A stretch of 40,577 nucleotides of DNA from Prevotella jejuni (GTDB lineage Bacteria > Bacteroidota > Bacteroidia > Bacteroidales > Bacteroidaceae), in the NCBI RefSeq assembly GCF_900187995.1, contig NZ_FZNZ01000032.1, positions 1 through 40,577 of the forward strand, in the 5' to 3' direction. A program made the position numbers and the translations under genes. Below the pieces are notes generated by a model. The model saw only the letters and a program-made list of their open reading frames with translations, was not told the DNA's origin and searched no databases. Of this stretch, positions 8,737 to 17,370 are shown one piece after another. Within the stretch, counting starts at the first letter, position 1. Every line of letters begins with the position of its first letter.

Positions 8737-9570
8737 ATGAGTAGACTAACCTCATTTCTACGTAGCAAGTATATGATACATACAAATGCCAGTTCCTGGC
8801 GCACAAGTGTTGCGTTGGGAGTTGGCATTTTTTTGTTTCTTTACCTCCTGCAGCCGTTTGGAATCAGTCGATATAGGGGTAGTATCTTCTTGATGTGTCT
8901 TGGTTTTTGCGTCATGACCATAGGAGTTCAGTGGCTATGTACTTTCTTTTTCTTCAGACGACCAGTGCAGAAGAATATGCCAGTAACCAATGGCTACATG
9001 ATTATTTACAGTGTTGCTATCGAGTTTGCATTGGCCATCTCTCTGACGCTCTATGCTGCTTTCTTCTTCCACATACCGCTGTCATGGCAGCTGTTTTGGG
9101 TGTTCTTTTATTGGACCTTCCTTGTTTGGGTAATCGTTACGGCTATCTTTACGTTGTTAAACTATAACCGTATGTTGAATAGCAGACTGGAAGAGATGAT
9201 AAAGAAGACTACGGACGAGCAAGAGGATGTCATCATTACGCTGCACGACCAGAACCTTCGAGGGACTGACCTAACCTTACCTATCAACAATCTACTCTAT
9301 ATCGAAGCACGAAAAAACAATGTTTGTGTTTGTTATATAAAGGAAGGTAGGTTACAGAAGACCGAGCTCCGCTCTACATTGACAGCCTTGAAGGATGACC
9401 TTCCATACGATAATGTCTTCCAATGTCACCGCTCCTTCCTTGTAAATGTCAATAACATCGTATCTGCAAAAGGTAATTCTAACGGCTATCAGTTGCTCCT
9501 CACTGGTTGTGAAGACATCATTCCTGTTTCTCGTACGTTTGTTCCTGGCCTTCGCCACTTCGTTGGTTAA
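8737..9570 (+). CDS. Membrane-anchored LytTR-family transcription regulator
   Basis: A 277-residue protein with four hydrophobic membrane segments in the first 145 residues (for example VALGVGIFLFLYLLQPFG and LFWVFFYWTFLVWVIVTAIF), a short linker and a C-terminal LytTR DNA-binding domain (about 170-270; NNLLYIEARKNNVCV, then NVFQCHRSFLVNVNNIVS). There is no phospho-receiver domain, so it probably senses through its membrane part or a partner rather than through a histidine kinase. Target genes cannot be told from the sequence. It has its own promoter. Confidence 0.88.
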   Translation: MSRLTSFLRSKYMIHTNASSWRTSVALGVGIFLFLYLLQPFGISRYRGSIFLMCLGFCVMTIGVQWLCTFFFFRRPVQKNMPVTNGYMIIYSVAIEFALAISLTLYAAFFFHIPLSWQLFWVFFYWTFLVWVIVTAIFTLLNYNRMLNSRLEEMIKKTTDEQEDVIITLHDQNLRGTDLTLPINNLLYIEARKNNVCVCYIKEGRLQKTELRSTLTALKDDLPYDNVFQCHRSFLVNVNNIVSAKGNSNGYQLLLTGCEDIIPVSRTFVPGLRHFVG

Positions 9571-9723
9571 GGTCTTTGCAGGCTATAGTCAGCCTTCTGT
9601 TTAGTGCTAATAGCATTGTTAAAATGCGTATTCTCTCCGCTTGATAGCCGTCTGTAAGTTCTGTCTACCTACTTGTTCTACCCCTCGCAAACGAATTAGG
9701 AACGACTAAACCACCCATCCTTT

Positions 9724-9815
9724 CGAATTATTTTCACGTAAGAAAGAAATTATTTTCATGAAAAAAAATATTTTTCTTCACGACAATAAATATTTATTTT
9801 CATGAAAATAATTCG
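9724..9815. repeat. AT-rich palindromic repeat P, copy 1
   Basis: The ends CGAATTATTTTCA and TGAAAATAATTCG are perfect 13-bp inverted repeats, with further TTTTCATGAAAA and AAATATTTTT palindromes inside. Related elements lie at 16471-16561 and 39853-39920. All three are intergenic and lie beyond the 3' end of a gene. Confidence 0.8.
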
Positions 9816-9906
9816 CAAGAGGGGGAGCTGTCTGATAATAAAAACGATAGGAATACTTGTAATAAACAGCTTTTAATACTGTAAAACACGTCCTAAAGTA
9901 AAGGAT

Positions 9907-10219
9907 GAATAGACTTTCTATTTACAAGGAAATAAGTGTTTACGTTCAAGCCAATAGAATTTCTATGAACAAGAAAGTAAATGATTTTGTTCAAGCTAAT
10001 AGAGCTTCTATGAACAAGAAAGTCAGTGATTATGTTCAGCCGATAGGACTTCTATCTACAAGAAAGTAAGAGATTATGTTCAGCCGATAGGACTTCTATC
10101 TACAAGAAAGTAAGAGATTATGTTCAGCCGATAGGACTTCTATCTATATGAAAGTAAGTGATTATGTTCAAGTAAATAGGCTTGCTATATTCAAGAAAGG
10201 ATGTGTTTATTTGGTAGGG
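9907..10219. repeat. Minisatellite, seven units of 44-46 bp
   Basis: The units follow the pattern AATAGGACTTCTATCTACAA then GAAAGTAAGTGATTATGTTCA. The fourth and fifth units are identical; the outer ones have drifted, which suggests recent expansion in the middle. The period is not a multiple of three throughout and no open frame spans the array, so it is unlikely to be coding. Confidence 0.85.
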
Positions 10220-10250
10220 ATATGCCTATTTTACGAGAGAGGGAGAAGAA

Positions 10251-10314
10251 AAGGACAGCTATACCGCATGTGGTGAGATCATATCACTGGTACAACGCTG
10301 GAATAGCTGTCCTT
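10251..10314 (-). terminator. Inverted repeat beyond the 3' end of cysS
   Basis: AAGGACAGCTAT (10251-10262) pairs perfectly with ATAGCTGTCCTT (10303-10314) over a 40-base loop that itself holds GTGAGATCATATCAC. It lies 104 bases past the cysS stop and could form a structured transcript end, though the loop is long for a classical terminator. Confidence 0.45.
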
Positions 10315-10417
10315 GGTTTGAATAATATTTATCGATGACTGAGGATATTCTCCACAATCATCATGCTTACATCAGATGGCATACCATCATAGAGATGAGG
10401 CTGAATAAGGCTAATAC

Positions 10418-11905
10418 CTATCGGTCAAGTTTCCACGTAACACCGTCCTTGGTGTCCTTAACTTGGAAGCCTGCGTCAGCAAGTGCATCACGAATCTGGT
10501 CGCTGACAGCCCAGTTCTTTTCTGCTTTCGCCTTTGCACGAAGGTCGAGAACCATATCAACTACCTTGCCATAAGCCTCCTCACGGGCATCGTTATTGGC
10601 CCCACGCTCATTCTGAAGACCGAGAATGTCGAAGGCAAAGAGCTGCATAGCCTCTGTTAACTCCCTAAGGTCGTCGGCTGAAATCTGCGCCTTATGGTCG
10701 ATGAGGATGTTCACTAAGTGGCAAGCCTCAAAGAGAGTTGAGATGACAGCAGGGGTCATCAAGTCGTCATTCATTGCGTCGTAACACTTCAGACGGAAGC
10801 CATCAACAAACGTCTTCGTATTCTCATCCGTCGTAGCAGCAGGTTGGATGCGTGCTAAATCCTCAATGCCATTCATCAAACGCTCGTATCCCTTTTCTGC
10901 AGCCTGTAGTGCCTCGTTAGAGAAATCGACTGTTCCACGATAGTGAGCAGATAGGATGAAGAAGCGAATTGTCATTGGAGAGTAAGCCTGTGTGAGCGTT
11001 TCATGATTGCCCGTAAAGAACTGCTCAAGCGTAATAAAGTTGCCAAGCGATTTGCCCATCTTCTGTCCATTGATGGTAATCATATTGTTGTGCATCCAAT
11101 ACTTCACCATTTGGTCGCCTTGTGAAGCAACTGCTTGTGCAATCTCGCACTCGTGGTGAGGGAAGATAAGGTCCATACCTCCACCGTGGATATCGAAGTG
11201 ATCACCCAAATACTTGCGCCCCATCGCTGTACACTCGCAGTGCCAACCAGGGAAACCATCGCTCCAAGGAGATGGCCAACGCATGATATGCTCTGGCATA
11301 GCACGTTTCCAAAGAGCAAAGTCAATCTGATTACGCTTCTCACCAACACCCGCCAACTCACGAGAATTGTTTATCATGTCAGTGATGTTACGCCCAGAGA
11401 GAACGCCATAGTGATGGTCTTTATCGTATTCCTCTACATCGAAATAGATACTTCCATTGCTTTCATAGGCATAGCCATTGGTTAGGATTTGTTTTACTAA
11501 CTCCTCCTGTTCAATGATATGACCCGTTGCGTGCGGTTCAATGCTTGGTGGAAGCACATTGAGCAAACGCATAGCATCGTGATAGCGGTTGGTATAGTGC
11601 TGTGCTATCTCCATTGGCTCCAACTGCTCGAGACGTGCCTTTTTCTCAATCTTGTCGTCGCCCTCGTCAGCATCATGCTCCAAGTGACCCACGTCAGTGA
11701 TGTTACGAACATAACGCACCTTGTATCCTATGTGTTTAAGATAGCGGAAAAGGATGTCGAAAGTGATAGCTGGACGAGCGTGTCCGAGGTGTGGGTCGCC
11801 ATAAACGGTTGGTCCACAAACATACATTCCGACGTTAGGAGCTGCAATCGGTTGGAAGAGTTCCTTCTTACGATGCAGTGTATTGTAAATAACTAAGTCT
11901 TGCAT
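10418..11905 (-). CDS. cysS: Cysteine--tRNA ligase
   Basis: A 495-residue class I aminoacyl-tRNA synthetase that charges tRNA(Cys). The N-terminus has [10 protein letters not shown] (zinc ligand Cys30) and the HIGH-type motif DPHLGHAR (residues 37-44). The CP1 region has WHCECTAMG and HHECEIAQ, supplying the other zinc ligands. The KMSKS-type motif is KMGKSLGNF near residue 280, with Gly in the third position as in many Bacteroidota. Length is normal. It stands alone on the minus strand, with a candidate -7 box TACTTTTG at 11935-11942. Confidence 0.97.
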   Translation of the reverse strand: MQDLVIYNTLHRKKELFQPIAAPNVGMYVCGPTVYGDPHLGHARPAITFDILFRYLKHIGYKVRYVRNITDVGHLEHDADEGDDKIEKKARLEQLEPMEIAQHYTNRYHDAMRLLNVLPPSIEPHATGHIIEQEELVKQILTNGYAYESNGSIYFDVEEYDKDHHYGVLSGRNITDMINNSRELAGVGEKRNQIDFALWKRAMPEHIMRWPSPWSDGFPGWHCECTAMGRKYLGDHFDIHGGGMDLIFPHHECEIAQAVASQGDQMVKYWMHNNMITINGQKMGKSLGNFITLEQFFTGNHETLTQAYSPMTIRFFILSAHYRGTVDFSNEALQAAEKGYERLMNGIEDLARIQPAATTDENTKTFVDGFRLKCYDAMNDDLMTPAVISTLFEACHLVNILIDHKAQISADDLRELTEAMQLFAFDILGLQNERGANNDAREEAYGKVVDMVLDLRAKAKAEKNWAVSDQIRDALADAGFQVKDTKDGVTWKLDR

Positions 11906-11934
11906 AATGCCGTTGTTTATATCTTATTGATGCA

Positions 11935-11942
11935 AAAGTACA
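11935..11942 (-). promoter_or_regulatory. -7 box for cysS
   Basis: On the minus strand this reads TACTTTTG, a match to TAnnTTTG, 30 bases before the start codon. No convincing TTTG box is seen 20 bases further upstream. Confidence 0.5.
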
Positions 11943-11985
11943 AAATTATTGTCAGCCATGATGCGTCTACATAGAATTTTTATTA

Positions 11986-11993
11986 TCTTTGTC
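11986..11993 (+). promoter_or_regulatory. -7 box for the YbjQ-type gene
   Basis: TATCTTTG fits TAnnTTTG and lies about 68 bases before the start codon. The -33 box is weak. Confidence 0.45.
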
Positions 11994-12060
11994 ATGTATT
12001 TGTAAGACATCAAGTAATAAGTCTACATATCAATTATATTATTAATACTGACAAAAGATT

Positions 12061-12378
12061 ATGATTATCACAACAACCCCAACCATTGAAGGTCGTCCTA
12101 TCAAAGAGTATAAAGGAATTGTTACAGGAGAAACAATTATCGGTGCTAACTTTCTAAAAGACTTCCTTGCCGGCATCAGGGACTTCATCGGTGGACGTAG
12201 CGCAGCCTATGAAAAGGTGCTGCGTGAAGGCAAAGAAACCTCCATTCAGGAAATGATGCAACGTGCAGAAGCACTTGGTGCTAACGCTATCGTTGGTATT
12301 GACCTCGATTATGAGACAGTCGGACAGGGTGGTTCTATGCTCATGGTCACCTGTTCTGGTACTGCCGTAGTAATATAA
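12061..12378 (+). CDS. YbjQ/UPF0145 heavy-metal-binding-domain protein
   Basis: A 105-residue cytoplasmic protein of the YbjQ (UPF0145) family. Typical blocks are visible: [20 protein letters not shown] at the start, [22 protein letters not shown] in the middle and [15 protein letters not shown] before the final glycine-rich strand. Related proteins form pentamers and some are annotated as heavy-metal-binding, but no biochemical role is firmly known. It is a single-gene transcript ending in a strong shared hairpin. Confidence 0.92.
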   Translation: MIITTTPTIEGRPIKEYKGIVTGETIIGANFLKDFLAGIRDFIGGRSAAYEKVLREGKETSIQEMMQRAEALGANAIVGIDLDYETVGQGGSMLMVTCSGTAVVI

Positions 12379-12471
12379 GAAACGGTTGTCACAAGTCTTA
12401 AAAGGCTCTGAAATACAGAAAAGAGTACTTTCCCTTCGATGAATAATAGTGGGGAATCGTATTGAACATAT

Positions 12472-12513
12472 AAATAAAGCACGCCATGCAGGATTGTATG
12501 GCGTGCTTTATTT
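12472..12513. terminator. Strong bidirectional terminator
   Basis: AAATAAAGCACGCCAT pairs perfectly over 16 bases with its complement at 12498-12513, leaving a 10-base loop. The stem base supplies TTTATTT on either strand. It lies between the converging YbjQ-type gene (+) and DUF4250 gene (-) and would end both transcripts. Confidence 0.88.
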
Positions 12514-12529
12514 ATCTACTATTACCTAT

Positions 12530-12730
12530 TTATTCATCAAAACCTATCGGACGAAACTGGTGTTGCTCCTCGCTATAGACGTAACCAGCATCATGCAAGT
12601 AGGCTTTGAGTCGCTCGGCATCTTCGTTGAAGTTATAACAAAGAGACTCTAAAGAGTCGAACTCTTCATCACGTAGTAGCATGTTAACACTGCTAACTAA
12701 TATCTCTGGGTCTTTTGGTAAATGGTCCAT
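12530..12730 (-). CDS. DUF4250 domain protein
   Basis: A 66-residue soluble acidic protein opening MDHLPKDPEILVSSVNMLLRD and ending YSEEQHQFRPIGFDE, the shape of the small DUF4250 family (function unknown). It starts 27 bases after the cdd stop on the same strand, so it is probably co-transcribed with cdd. It is a real gene despite its size: it has a family-like sequence, sits at the end of an operon and is followed by a strong terminator. Confidence 0.82.
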   Translation of the reverse strand: MDHLPKDPEILVSSVNMLLRDEEFDSLESLCYNFNEDAERLKAYLHDAGYVYSEEQHQFRPIGFDE

Positions 12731-12757
12731 AATAACTAATTTTTAAGAATGAAAAGG

Positions 12758-13237
12758 CTACTTCATTGACTCTCCAATAAACTGAAGAGGCAGCAAGTCC
12801 TTTATACTATTGATTACATATACGCCCGCCGTACCATAAAGCAGGATACGAATAGGCTGTTTATAACGGTCTTCTATTTCTAAGATAACTTGTCGACAAG
12901 CACCACAAGGTACTATCGGGTCACGCATCAGACCATACTCATTGGCCGCAGCAATGGCAAGTGTGGTGACTGCTTGGTCTGGATAGACAGACTGAGCAGC
13001 AAAGATTGCTGAGCGCTCAGCACATAAGCCTGATGGAAAAGCAGCATTCTCCTGATTGGCTCCGATAACTTCTGTACCATTAGCAAGCAACAACGCTGCG
13101 CCAACACGGAAGCGGCTATAAGGAGAATAACTATTACCTGTTGCCTCCACAGCCCTTTGAATGAGGTGCTGATCAGCCTCCGAGAGTTCATCTTGTTGGC
13201 AAAAACCTATCTTGATGCTTATGTCTATTGTTTTCAT
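12758..13237 (-). CDS. cdd: Cytidine deaminase
   Basis: A 159-residue cytoplasmic enzyme that deaminates cytidine and deoxycytidine in pyrimidine salvage. The zinc-site motifs are complete: CAERSA (Cys72 zinc ligand, Glu74 proton shuttle) and PCGACRQ (Cys111, Cys114). The substrate-binding stretch YSPYSRFRVGAALL and GANQENAAFPSG are also visible. The length fits the small homotetrameric type. The uracil salvage gene upp lies elsewhere in this window. Upstream is a 9-bp repeat tract instead of an obvious promoter. Confidence 0.96.
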   Translation of the reverse strand: MKTIDISIKIGFCQQDELSEADQHLIQRAVEATGNSYSPYSRFRVGAALLLANGTEVIGANQENAAFPSGLCAERSAIFAAQSVYPDQAVTTLAIAAANEYGLMRDPIVPCGACRQVILEIEDRYKQPIRILLYGTAGVYVINSIKDLLPLQFIGESMK

Positions 13238-13258
13238 TGTTGATATTTATTATTGGTA

Positions 13259-13430
13259 ATGGGGGTTATTGGGCTTATTAGGGCTTATAAGGCCAATATG
13301 GCTAATAGGCCTTATAAGGCCAATAAAGCTTATTGGGCTAATGGGGCTAATAGGGCTTATATGGCCAATAAGGCTTATTGGGCTAATAGGGCTAATAGGC
13401 CTTATAAGGCCAATAAAGCTAATTAGCTAT
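13259..13430. repeat. Tract of about seventeen 9-bp repeats
   Basis: Units of the form (A/T)GGGCTTAT, AGGCCAATA and GGGCTAATA follow one another without a break. The 14-bp palindrome GGCCTTATAAGGCC occurs twice, about 90 bases apart, inside a larger duplicated segment. Both strands can fold extensively. The tract lies between the beta-helix lipoprotein stop and the cdd start. The plus-strand open frame across it, a Gly-Leu-Ile/Arg-Pro-Ile repeat, is judged not to be a gene. Confidence 0.85.
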
Positions 13431-14888
13431 CAGCTCATAACAGCCGATATCTGGTTTACTATCACGCTGCTTACCATCATGATCAGTTGCAAAACGGGGG
13501 TCGCCAAGGGCCAGTCCCGCATCAATTGCAGGATATTTCTCTCCTTTTTCAGCCTTCTTTAGATGAAAATCATAGTTCTGCTTGTCGCCATCTACCAGTA
13601 CAAACTGCTTTGAACCACCCTCTGGATAGTCCTTACTATTTTCCCATGTGACGTCTGTGAAACGTGCCATAAGAGACGAGTCCTTAGGTTTTGACGTACG
13701 AAGAAGACAATTATAGAAATGATAGTTGGCTGTCACATCCTCCTTATTATTGCCCATAAGCACAACATCCGCATATCCTGTTACAAGTGAATTGACCACG
13801 TGGAGGGTCTGGAGCGGGTAGTCCTTGTTGTCAATATGATTGCCAAAGCTCAATGCAGCACCACGGTTACTATCGAAGGGATAGAACTGTGCGAAGGTAC
13901 AATGTGTCAGGGTCACCTCGCCACCCACAAAGTCAGCACAGTCCATCAGCGTGTTAGAGAACTGAGTGTTATAAGCAACTATCTTACAGTTAATGGCTTG
14001 TAAGCCATGACCCTGACAGTTATGAACAGTAGAGTTCGCTATAGTCAGCTTCGTACGTGCAGCCGTTGCGGTATCGCAGAGAATACCATTATAGGTAGAA
14101 TGGATGTCGGTGTGTTCCAATAGATTATCATAACTATCCTTGTGAAAACGCACACCTTGCCACTGACCACTGACCCGGTCGTATGGTAAATACTTGAACA
14201 TTTTATCTAATCGGTCGCCACGTAGTGTCACAGGATTAGCTGCCGTACCCTCACAACGCAGTGTTCCGTAAACGTCAAGGGCAGCCTTCTGAGAGAAGTA
14301 GACGGTCGTACCGGCAGGAATCGTCAGTGTAGCACCCGCTTCAACCCGCAATGTATCTTGGAAGACTATAGGTTTTGTACTATTCAGTGTGGTGTTTGTT
14401 GTAATCTTCCTACCCTTAATCAACTCCGCATCCCAGCTGTAAGCAGACAGGTTAACCTTCTGTTGTACACCGCTTTCGAGCGTAAATAATAGGTTATCAG
14501 ACAATTCTTGCGGTGTCAGTGCATTGTTCAAAGGGGATGTCATCTCAACGAACACCTGAATACTATCCTTGTTCCTAACCTCAAGGTTGCTAACTTGATA
14601 GCCGTTCTCAGCCGACAGTTCGATGCCATCTACGTTCACTCTGAATCCTGTTTGATTACCTTGTGCGAGGCGAACATTAGTTAATCGCAATCCATCCCCC
14701 GACTTATTATACACCCAGAAAGTCTTAGTAGATGTCGGAACATTGGAGAATGTGGTGTCAAGTCGTAGTGTATCTGTTGAGAAAGAGAGGAGATTACTGC
14801 GCGATGTAGTGAACGTATCATCATCCGTACAGGCCACCATCAGCATGACAACAGACAGAAAAAAGAATATAGAAAACTTCTTCATCAT
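13419..14888 (-). CDS. Outer-membrane lipoprotein with right-handed beta-helix
   Basis: A 489-residue lipoprotein. The N-terminus MKKFSIFFFLSVVMLMVACT ends in a lipobox (VAC). Residues about 40-150 form a beta-sandwich-like region. From about 160 there are repeated short strands typical of parallel beta-helices (AGATLTIPAGTTVYF, LRCEGTAANPVTLRGDRL, HTDIHSTYNGILCDT), ending DGKQRDSKPDIGCYE, a C-terminal signature common in Bacteroidota polysaccharide-related lipoproteins. No catalytic motif is visible, so the role is open; glycan binding or lyase activity are possibilities. It follows murI by 57 bases. Confidence 0.85.
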   Translation of the reverse strand: MMKKFSIFFFLSVVMLMVACTDDDTFTTSRSNLLSFSTDTLRLDTTFSNVPTSTKTFWVYNKSGDGLRLTNVRLAQGNQTGFRVNVDGIELSAENGYQVSNLEVRNKDSIQVFVEMTSPLNNALTPQELSDNLLFTLESGVQQKVNLSAYSWDAELIKGRKITTNTTLNSTKPIVFQDTLRVEAGATLTIPAGTTVYFSQKAALDVYGTLRCEGTAANPVTLRGDRLDKMFKYLPYDRVSGQWQGVRFHKDSYDNLLEHTDIHSTYNGILCDTATAARTKLTIANSTVHNCQGHGLQAINCKIVAYNTQFSNTLMDCADFVGGEVTLTHCTFAQFYPFDSNRGAALSFGNHIDNKDYPLQTLHVVNSLVTGYADVVLMGNNKEDVTANYHFYNCLLRTSKPKDSSLMARFTDVTWENSKDYPEGGSKQFVLVDGDKQNYDFHLKKAEKGEKYPAIDAGLALGDPRFATDHDGKQRDSKPDIGCYELIAN

Positions 14889-14945
14889 TAATCTTATTAG
14901 TTCTTATCTAACGACTCAACAGGCTGTTTTATTGCCTTTGGGTGT

Positions 14946-15785
14946 CTATTCCAAGTCTACATGCTCCACATCGACTTGTTCATGTAGGAAGATACGTGCC
15001 GTCTCCTTGAACTTCTCGGGGTTTTCTGTGGTGAAATACTTCACGCTACCATGCTTTGTACAACGTGCATCCATATCGGGATGACGTCGAAAGTAGTCTT
15101 TCAGACTCTCTGCGACATACTCACCCTGAGCAACAATCTGTACGTTTTTTGGTACATGCTTCTGTATTTTTGGCATGAGGATAGGGTAGTGTGTACAGCC
15201 AAGGATGAGCGTGTCAATTAGTGGGTCACGTTCCATGATAAGGTCGATACGCTTTTTCACGAAGTAGTCAGCACCGGGCGTATCTGCTTCATTGTTCTCA
15301 ATGATTGGTACCCAAAGCGGACAAGGGATACCCGTCACCGTCACGTCGTCCCATAATTTCTGTATTTCAAGCTTATAACTATGACTCTTTATCGTCCCTT
15401 CAGTAGCCAACACCCCCACGTGACGTGACTGTGTAAGTTTGCCTATCACCTCAGCAGTAGGACGAATTACGCCCAACACTCGTCTATCTGGGTCGAGCTT
15501 CGGTAGGTCATTCTGCTGAATAGTGCGCAAGGCCTTGGCCGAAGCGGTGTTACAACCTAATATTACCAAGTGGCAACCGAGGTCGAATAGCTTCATCACA
15601 GCCTGCCGTGTGAACTGATAGACCACGTCGAAGGAGCGTGAACCGTATGGTGCACGTGCATTATCACCCAAGTAAAGATAGTCATACTCAGGGAGCAGCT
15701 GTCGAATACCATGTAGGATGGTCAGTCCACCATACCCAGAATCGAATACACCGATAGGTCCCGGCTGTTTAGAATATGCTGTCAT
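14946..15785 (-). CDS. murI: Glutamate racemase
   Basis: A 279-residue cytoplasmic enzyme that makes D-glutamate for peptidoglycan without a cofactor. Both catalytic cysteines are present in their motifs: LGCNTAS (Cys78) and LGCTHYP (Cys197). The N-terminal GVFDSGYGGLT carries the Asp-Ser of the active site, and LYLGDNARAPYGSRS follows as expected. Length is normal. It begins 15 bases after the stop of an ompH paralog, so the two are clearly co-transcribed within the envelope cluster. Confidence 0.97.
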   Translation of the reverse strand: MTAYSKQPGPIGVFDSGYGGLTILHGIRQLLPEYDYLYLGDNARAPYGSRSFDVVYQFTRQAVMKLFDLGCHLVILGCNTASAKALRTIQQNDLPKLDPDRRVLGVIRPTAEVIGKLTQSRHVGVLATEGTIKSHSYKLEIQKLWDDVTVTGIPCPLWVPIIENNEADTPGADYFVKKRIDLIMERDPLIDTLILGCTHYPILMPKIQKHVPKNVQIVAQGEYVAESLKDYFRRHPDMDARCTKHGSVKYFTTENPEKFKETARIFLHEQVDVEHVDLE

Positions 15786-15800
15786 TTATCCTTACTAATA

Positions 15801-16316
15801 TTATTTCAGCACTGTAATCAGTGCGTCTGTGATATCTTCTCCCATGGTTGTGTTAGCGAAAGGTAGCCCGTTATTATCCGTATTAAGGATGAACGCATAG
15901 CCTCTCTCCTTTCCCATCTCACGAACAACATTGTTCAGTTTAGTGCGAACAGGTGCATAGATATCTTCTTCAGCCTTCTTCAACAGTCGTTCTGACTCCT
16001 TACGAAATGCGATGTTGCGGTCCATCAGTTCCTCTAACTCTGCTTGACGCTTACGGAGAATAGATGGTTCCAACTTACGCTGTACGTCAAGGAAATCTTC
16101 ATATCTGTTGTTGAAATCCTCTACTGAACGCTTTGTTTCAGCATCATACTTTGCTTTTAGGTCGTTTAAATTACGTGTTGCAGAAGCATAGTCGGCCATA
16201 GCACGAAACACTTTATCATAGCTAAAGTATGCGAACTTGAATGCTGGTACACTCTGCTGTGCCGTTGCCAAGAGTGGCAAAAGCATGAAAACGAAGGAAA
16301 AGATTAGTTTCTTCAT
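15801..16316 (-). CDS. OmpH/Skp-family periplasmic chaperone, paralog 3
   Basis: A 171-residue exported protein with signal peptide ending LATAQQ. The mature part begins with the Skp-like strand FKFAYFSYDKVF, then a long charged helical hairpin (about 45-125), then a return strand (RGYAFILNTDNNGLPFANT). Skp-type chaperones are trimers that hold unfolded outer-membrane proteins in the periplasm for the BAM complex. It is separated from the other two paralogs by a 455-base gap with an AT-rich palindrome, and is tightly linked to murI. Confidence 0.88.
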   Translation of the reverse strand: MKKLIFSFVFMLLPLLATAQQSVPAFKFAYFSYDKVFRAMADYASATRNLNDLKAKYDAETKRSVEDFNNRYEDFLDVQRKLEPSILRKRQAELEELMDRNIAFRKESERLLKKAEEDIYAPVRTKLNNVVREMGKERGYAFILNTDNNGLPFANTTMGEDITDALITVLK

Positions 16317-16352
16317 TACGTTATATATTATCTTTTCTATATTTAAACATAA

Positions 16353-16395
16353 GTGAGGTCATCGCAAGAACAGAATATTCGTGCGGTGACCTCAC
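16353..16395. terminator. 14-bp stem hairpin upstream of the third Skp paralog
   Basis: GTGAGGTCATCGCA pairs with TGCGGTGACCTCAC with a single mismatch; on the plus strand CCCTTTTTTC follows. The T-run is on the strand opposite to the genes here, so it would stop antisense transcription or act as a structured leader element. Confidence 0.5.
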
Positions 16396-16470
16396 CCTTT
16401 TTTCTCCCTTTATTTAGTGTCGGTTCGTTGAAAGAAATATTCTACTTTCTAACCAGCGGCCTGTCTTTCT

Positions 16471-16561
16471 CGAATTCTTTTCATGAAGAAAAATATTTTT
16501 TGTCGTGAAAAAAAATATTTTTTTTCATGTAAATAAATTCTTCTTGTCATGAAAATAATTC
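16471..16561. repeat. AT-rich palindromic repeat P, copy 2
   Basis: It is bounded by CGAATTCTTTTCATGAA on the left and CATGAAAATAATTC on the right, with repeated GAAAAAAAATATTTTTT blocks inside. It is related to 9724-9815 and 39853-39920 but carries an additional internal arm. Confidence 0.75.
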
Positions 16562-16771
16562 AGTGTCATCAGATTGTTTGATGCTCAAAGACAAACTATC
16601 AGAGAAATACTTACCAGTCTCAAGGGCTTAAAAGAGCATTAGCATGTTTCGTCAGATACCTTAGTAGCCCTCGACAAGCTAACCTTCTCTGGCAAAGAAA
16701 TTCCTACTATAATAGCCCGTTCATTCTAAACAATGGAGAAACAAACACGGGGCAAAGGCACCCGCATTGCT

Positions 16772-17275
16772 TTACTTCATCTTAGCCAACTGAGCCTTTA
16801 CCTCTGCAGTGATATCCTTGCTGAGTGCCTCGTTGATATACAATGGCTGACCAGCTGCCTTCTCCATGATGTAAACATAGTTACCTGCCTTAGCGACAGC
16901 AGCGATAGCGTTACGAACCTTCTCAAGGACAGGGCCGAGCTGCTTCTGCTGTTCCTCGTTGAAAGCCTTCTGGTTGTCCTGAGCAGTCTGCTGAATCTTG
17001 TTATACATATCCTGCAGATTCTTCTCGGTCTCAGCCTGTTTTGTAGCGTTCATAGTGCTCTTAGACTTGTCGTAAGCCTCAGCTTGACGCTGCAACTCAG
17101 CCTGCATGTCCTCAATCTGCTTCTGATACTCCTTGCCCTTAGCCTCGAGTTTACTCTGAACGGCTGTAGCCTCTGGGAGAGACTGAAGCAAAGCCTGTGA
17201 ATCAAGATGACCAAACTTCTGTGCGAACAATGTCATTGGTGCGCAAAGCATCAACATCAAAAATAACTTCTTCAT
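16772..17275 (-). CDS. OmpH/Skp-family periplasmic chaperone, paralog 2
   Basis: A 167-residue exported protein. The signal peptide MKKLFLMLMLCAPMTLFAQ is followed by FGHLDSQALLQSLPEATAVQ, a long glutamine- and lysine-rich coiled-coil (about 40-110), and the closing strand NYVYIMEKAAGQPLYIN. This is the canonical Skp layout. It lies 95 bases after paralog 1 and downstream of bamA, in keeping with a role in delivering barrel proteins to BamA. Confidence 0.9.
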   Translation of the reverse strand: MKKLFLMLMLCAPMTLFAQKFGHLDSQALLQSLPEATAVQSKLEAKGKEYQKQIEDMQAELQRQAEAYDKSKSTMNATKQAETEKNLQDMYNKIQQTAQDNQKAFNEEQQKQLGPVLEKVRNAIAAVAKAGNYVYIMEKAAGQPLYINEALSKDITAEVKAQLAKMK

Positions 17276-17370
17276 TTCTTTCTATTGTTTAATTGTTTAT
17301 TAATTTACTTTTTATCTGTGGTGATAGTATTCCTAGGATAGCTAGGAGAACTAGTTTTCCTAGCCTCCCC

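Larger units (their letters stand above)
9571..10417. other. Repeat-rich intergenic region between lytTR-type gene and cysS
   Basis: An 847-base gap between convergent genes with no credible gene. It holds an AT-rich palindrome (9724-9815), a seven-unit minisatellite (9907-10219) and a perfect 12-bp inverted repeat (10251-10314). Nothing else is recognisable. Confidence 0.7.
16317..16771. other. Intergenic gap inside the Skp cluster
   Basis: A 455-base gap between two co-directional Skp paralogs. It contains a hairpin at 16353-16395 and an AT-rich palindrome at 16471-16561. No gene is seen. A promoter for the third paralog could lie here, but no good -33/-7 pair was found. Confidence 0.6.

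Noticed and set aside
9907..10219. CRISPR array
   Set aside because: The units follow one another directly with no unique spacers, and no cas gene is present; it is a minisatellite.
13269..13562. 97-codon plus-strand frame with Gly-Leu-Ile repeats
   Set aside because: It is the translation of the 9-bp repeat tract and runs into the antisense of a clear lipoprotein gene; there is no ribosome site.
16733..17200. 155-codon plus-strand frame opposite the second Skp gene
   Set aside because: It is the antisense shadow of a clear Skp coding sequence; Leu/Ser-rich composition is typical of such shadows.
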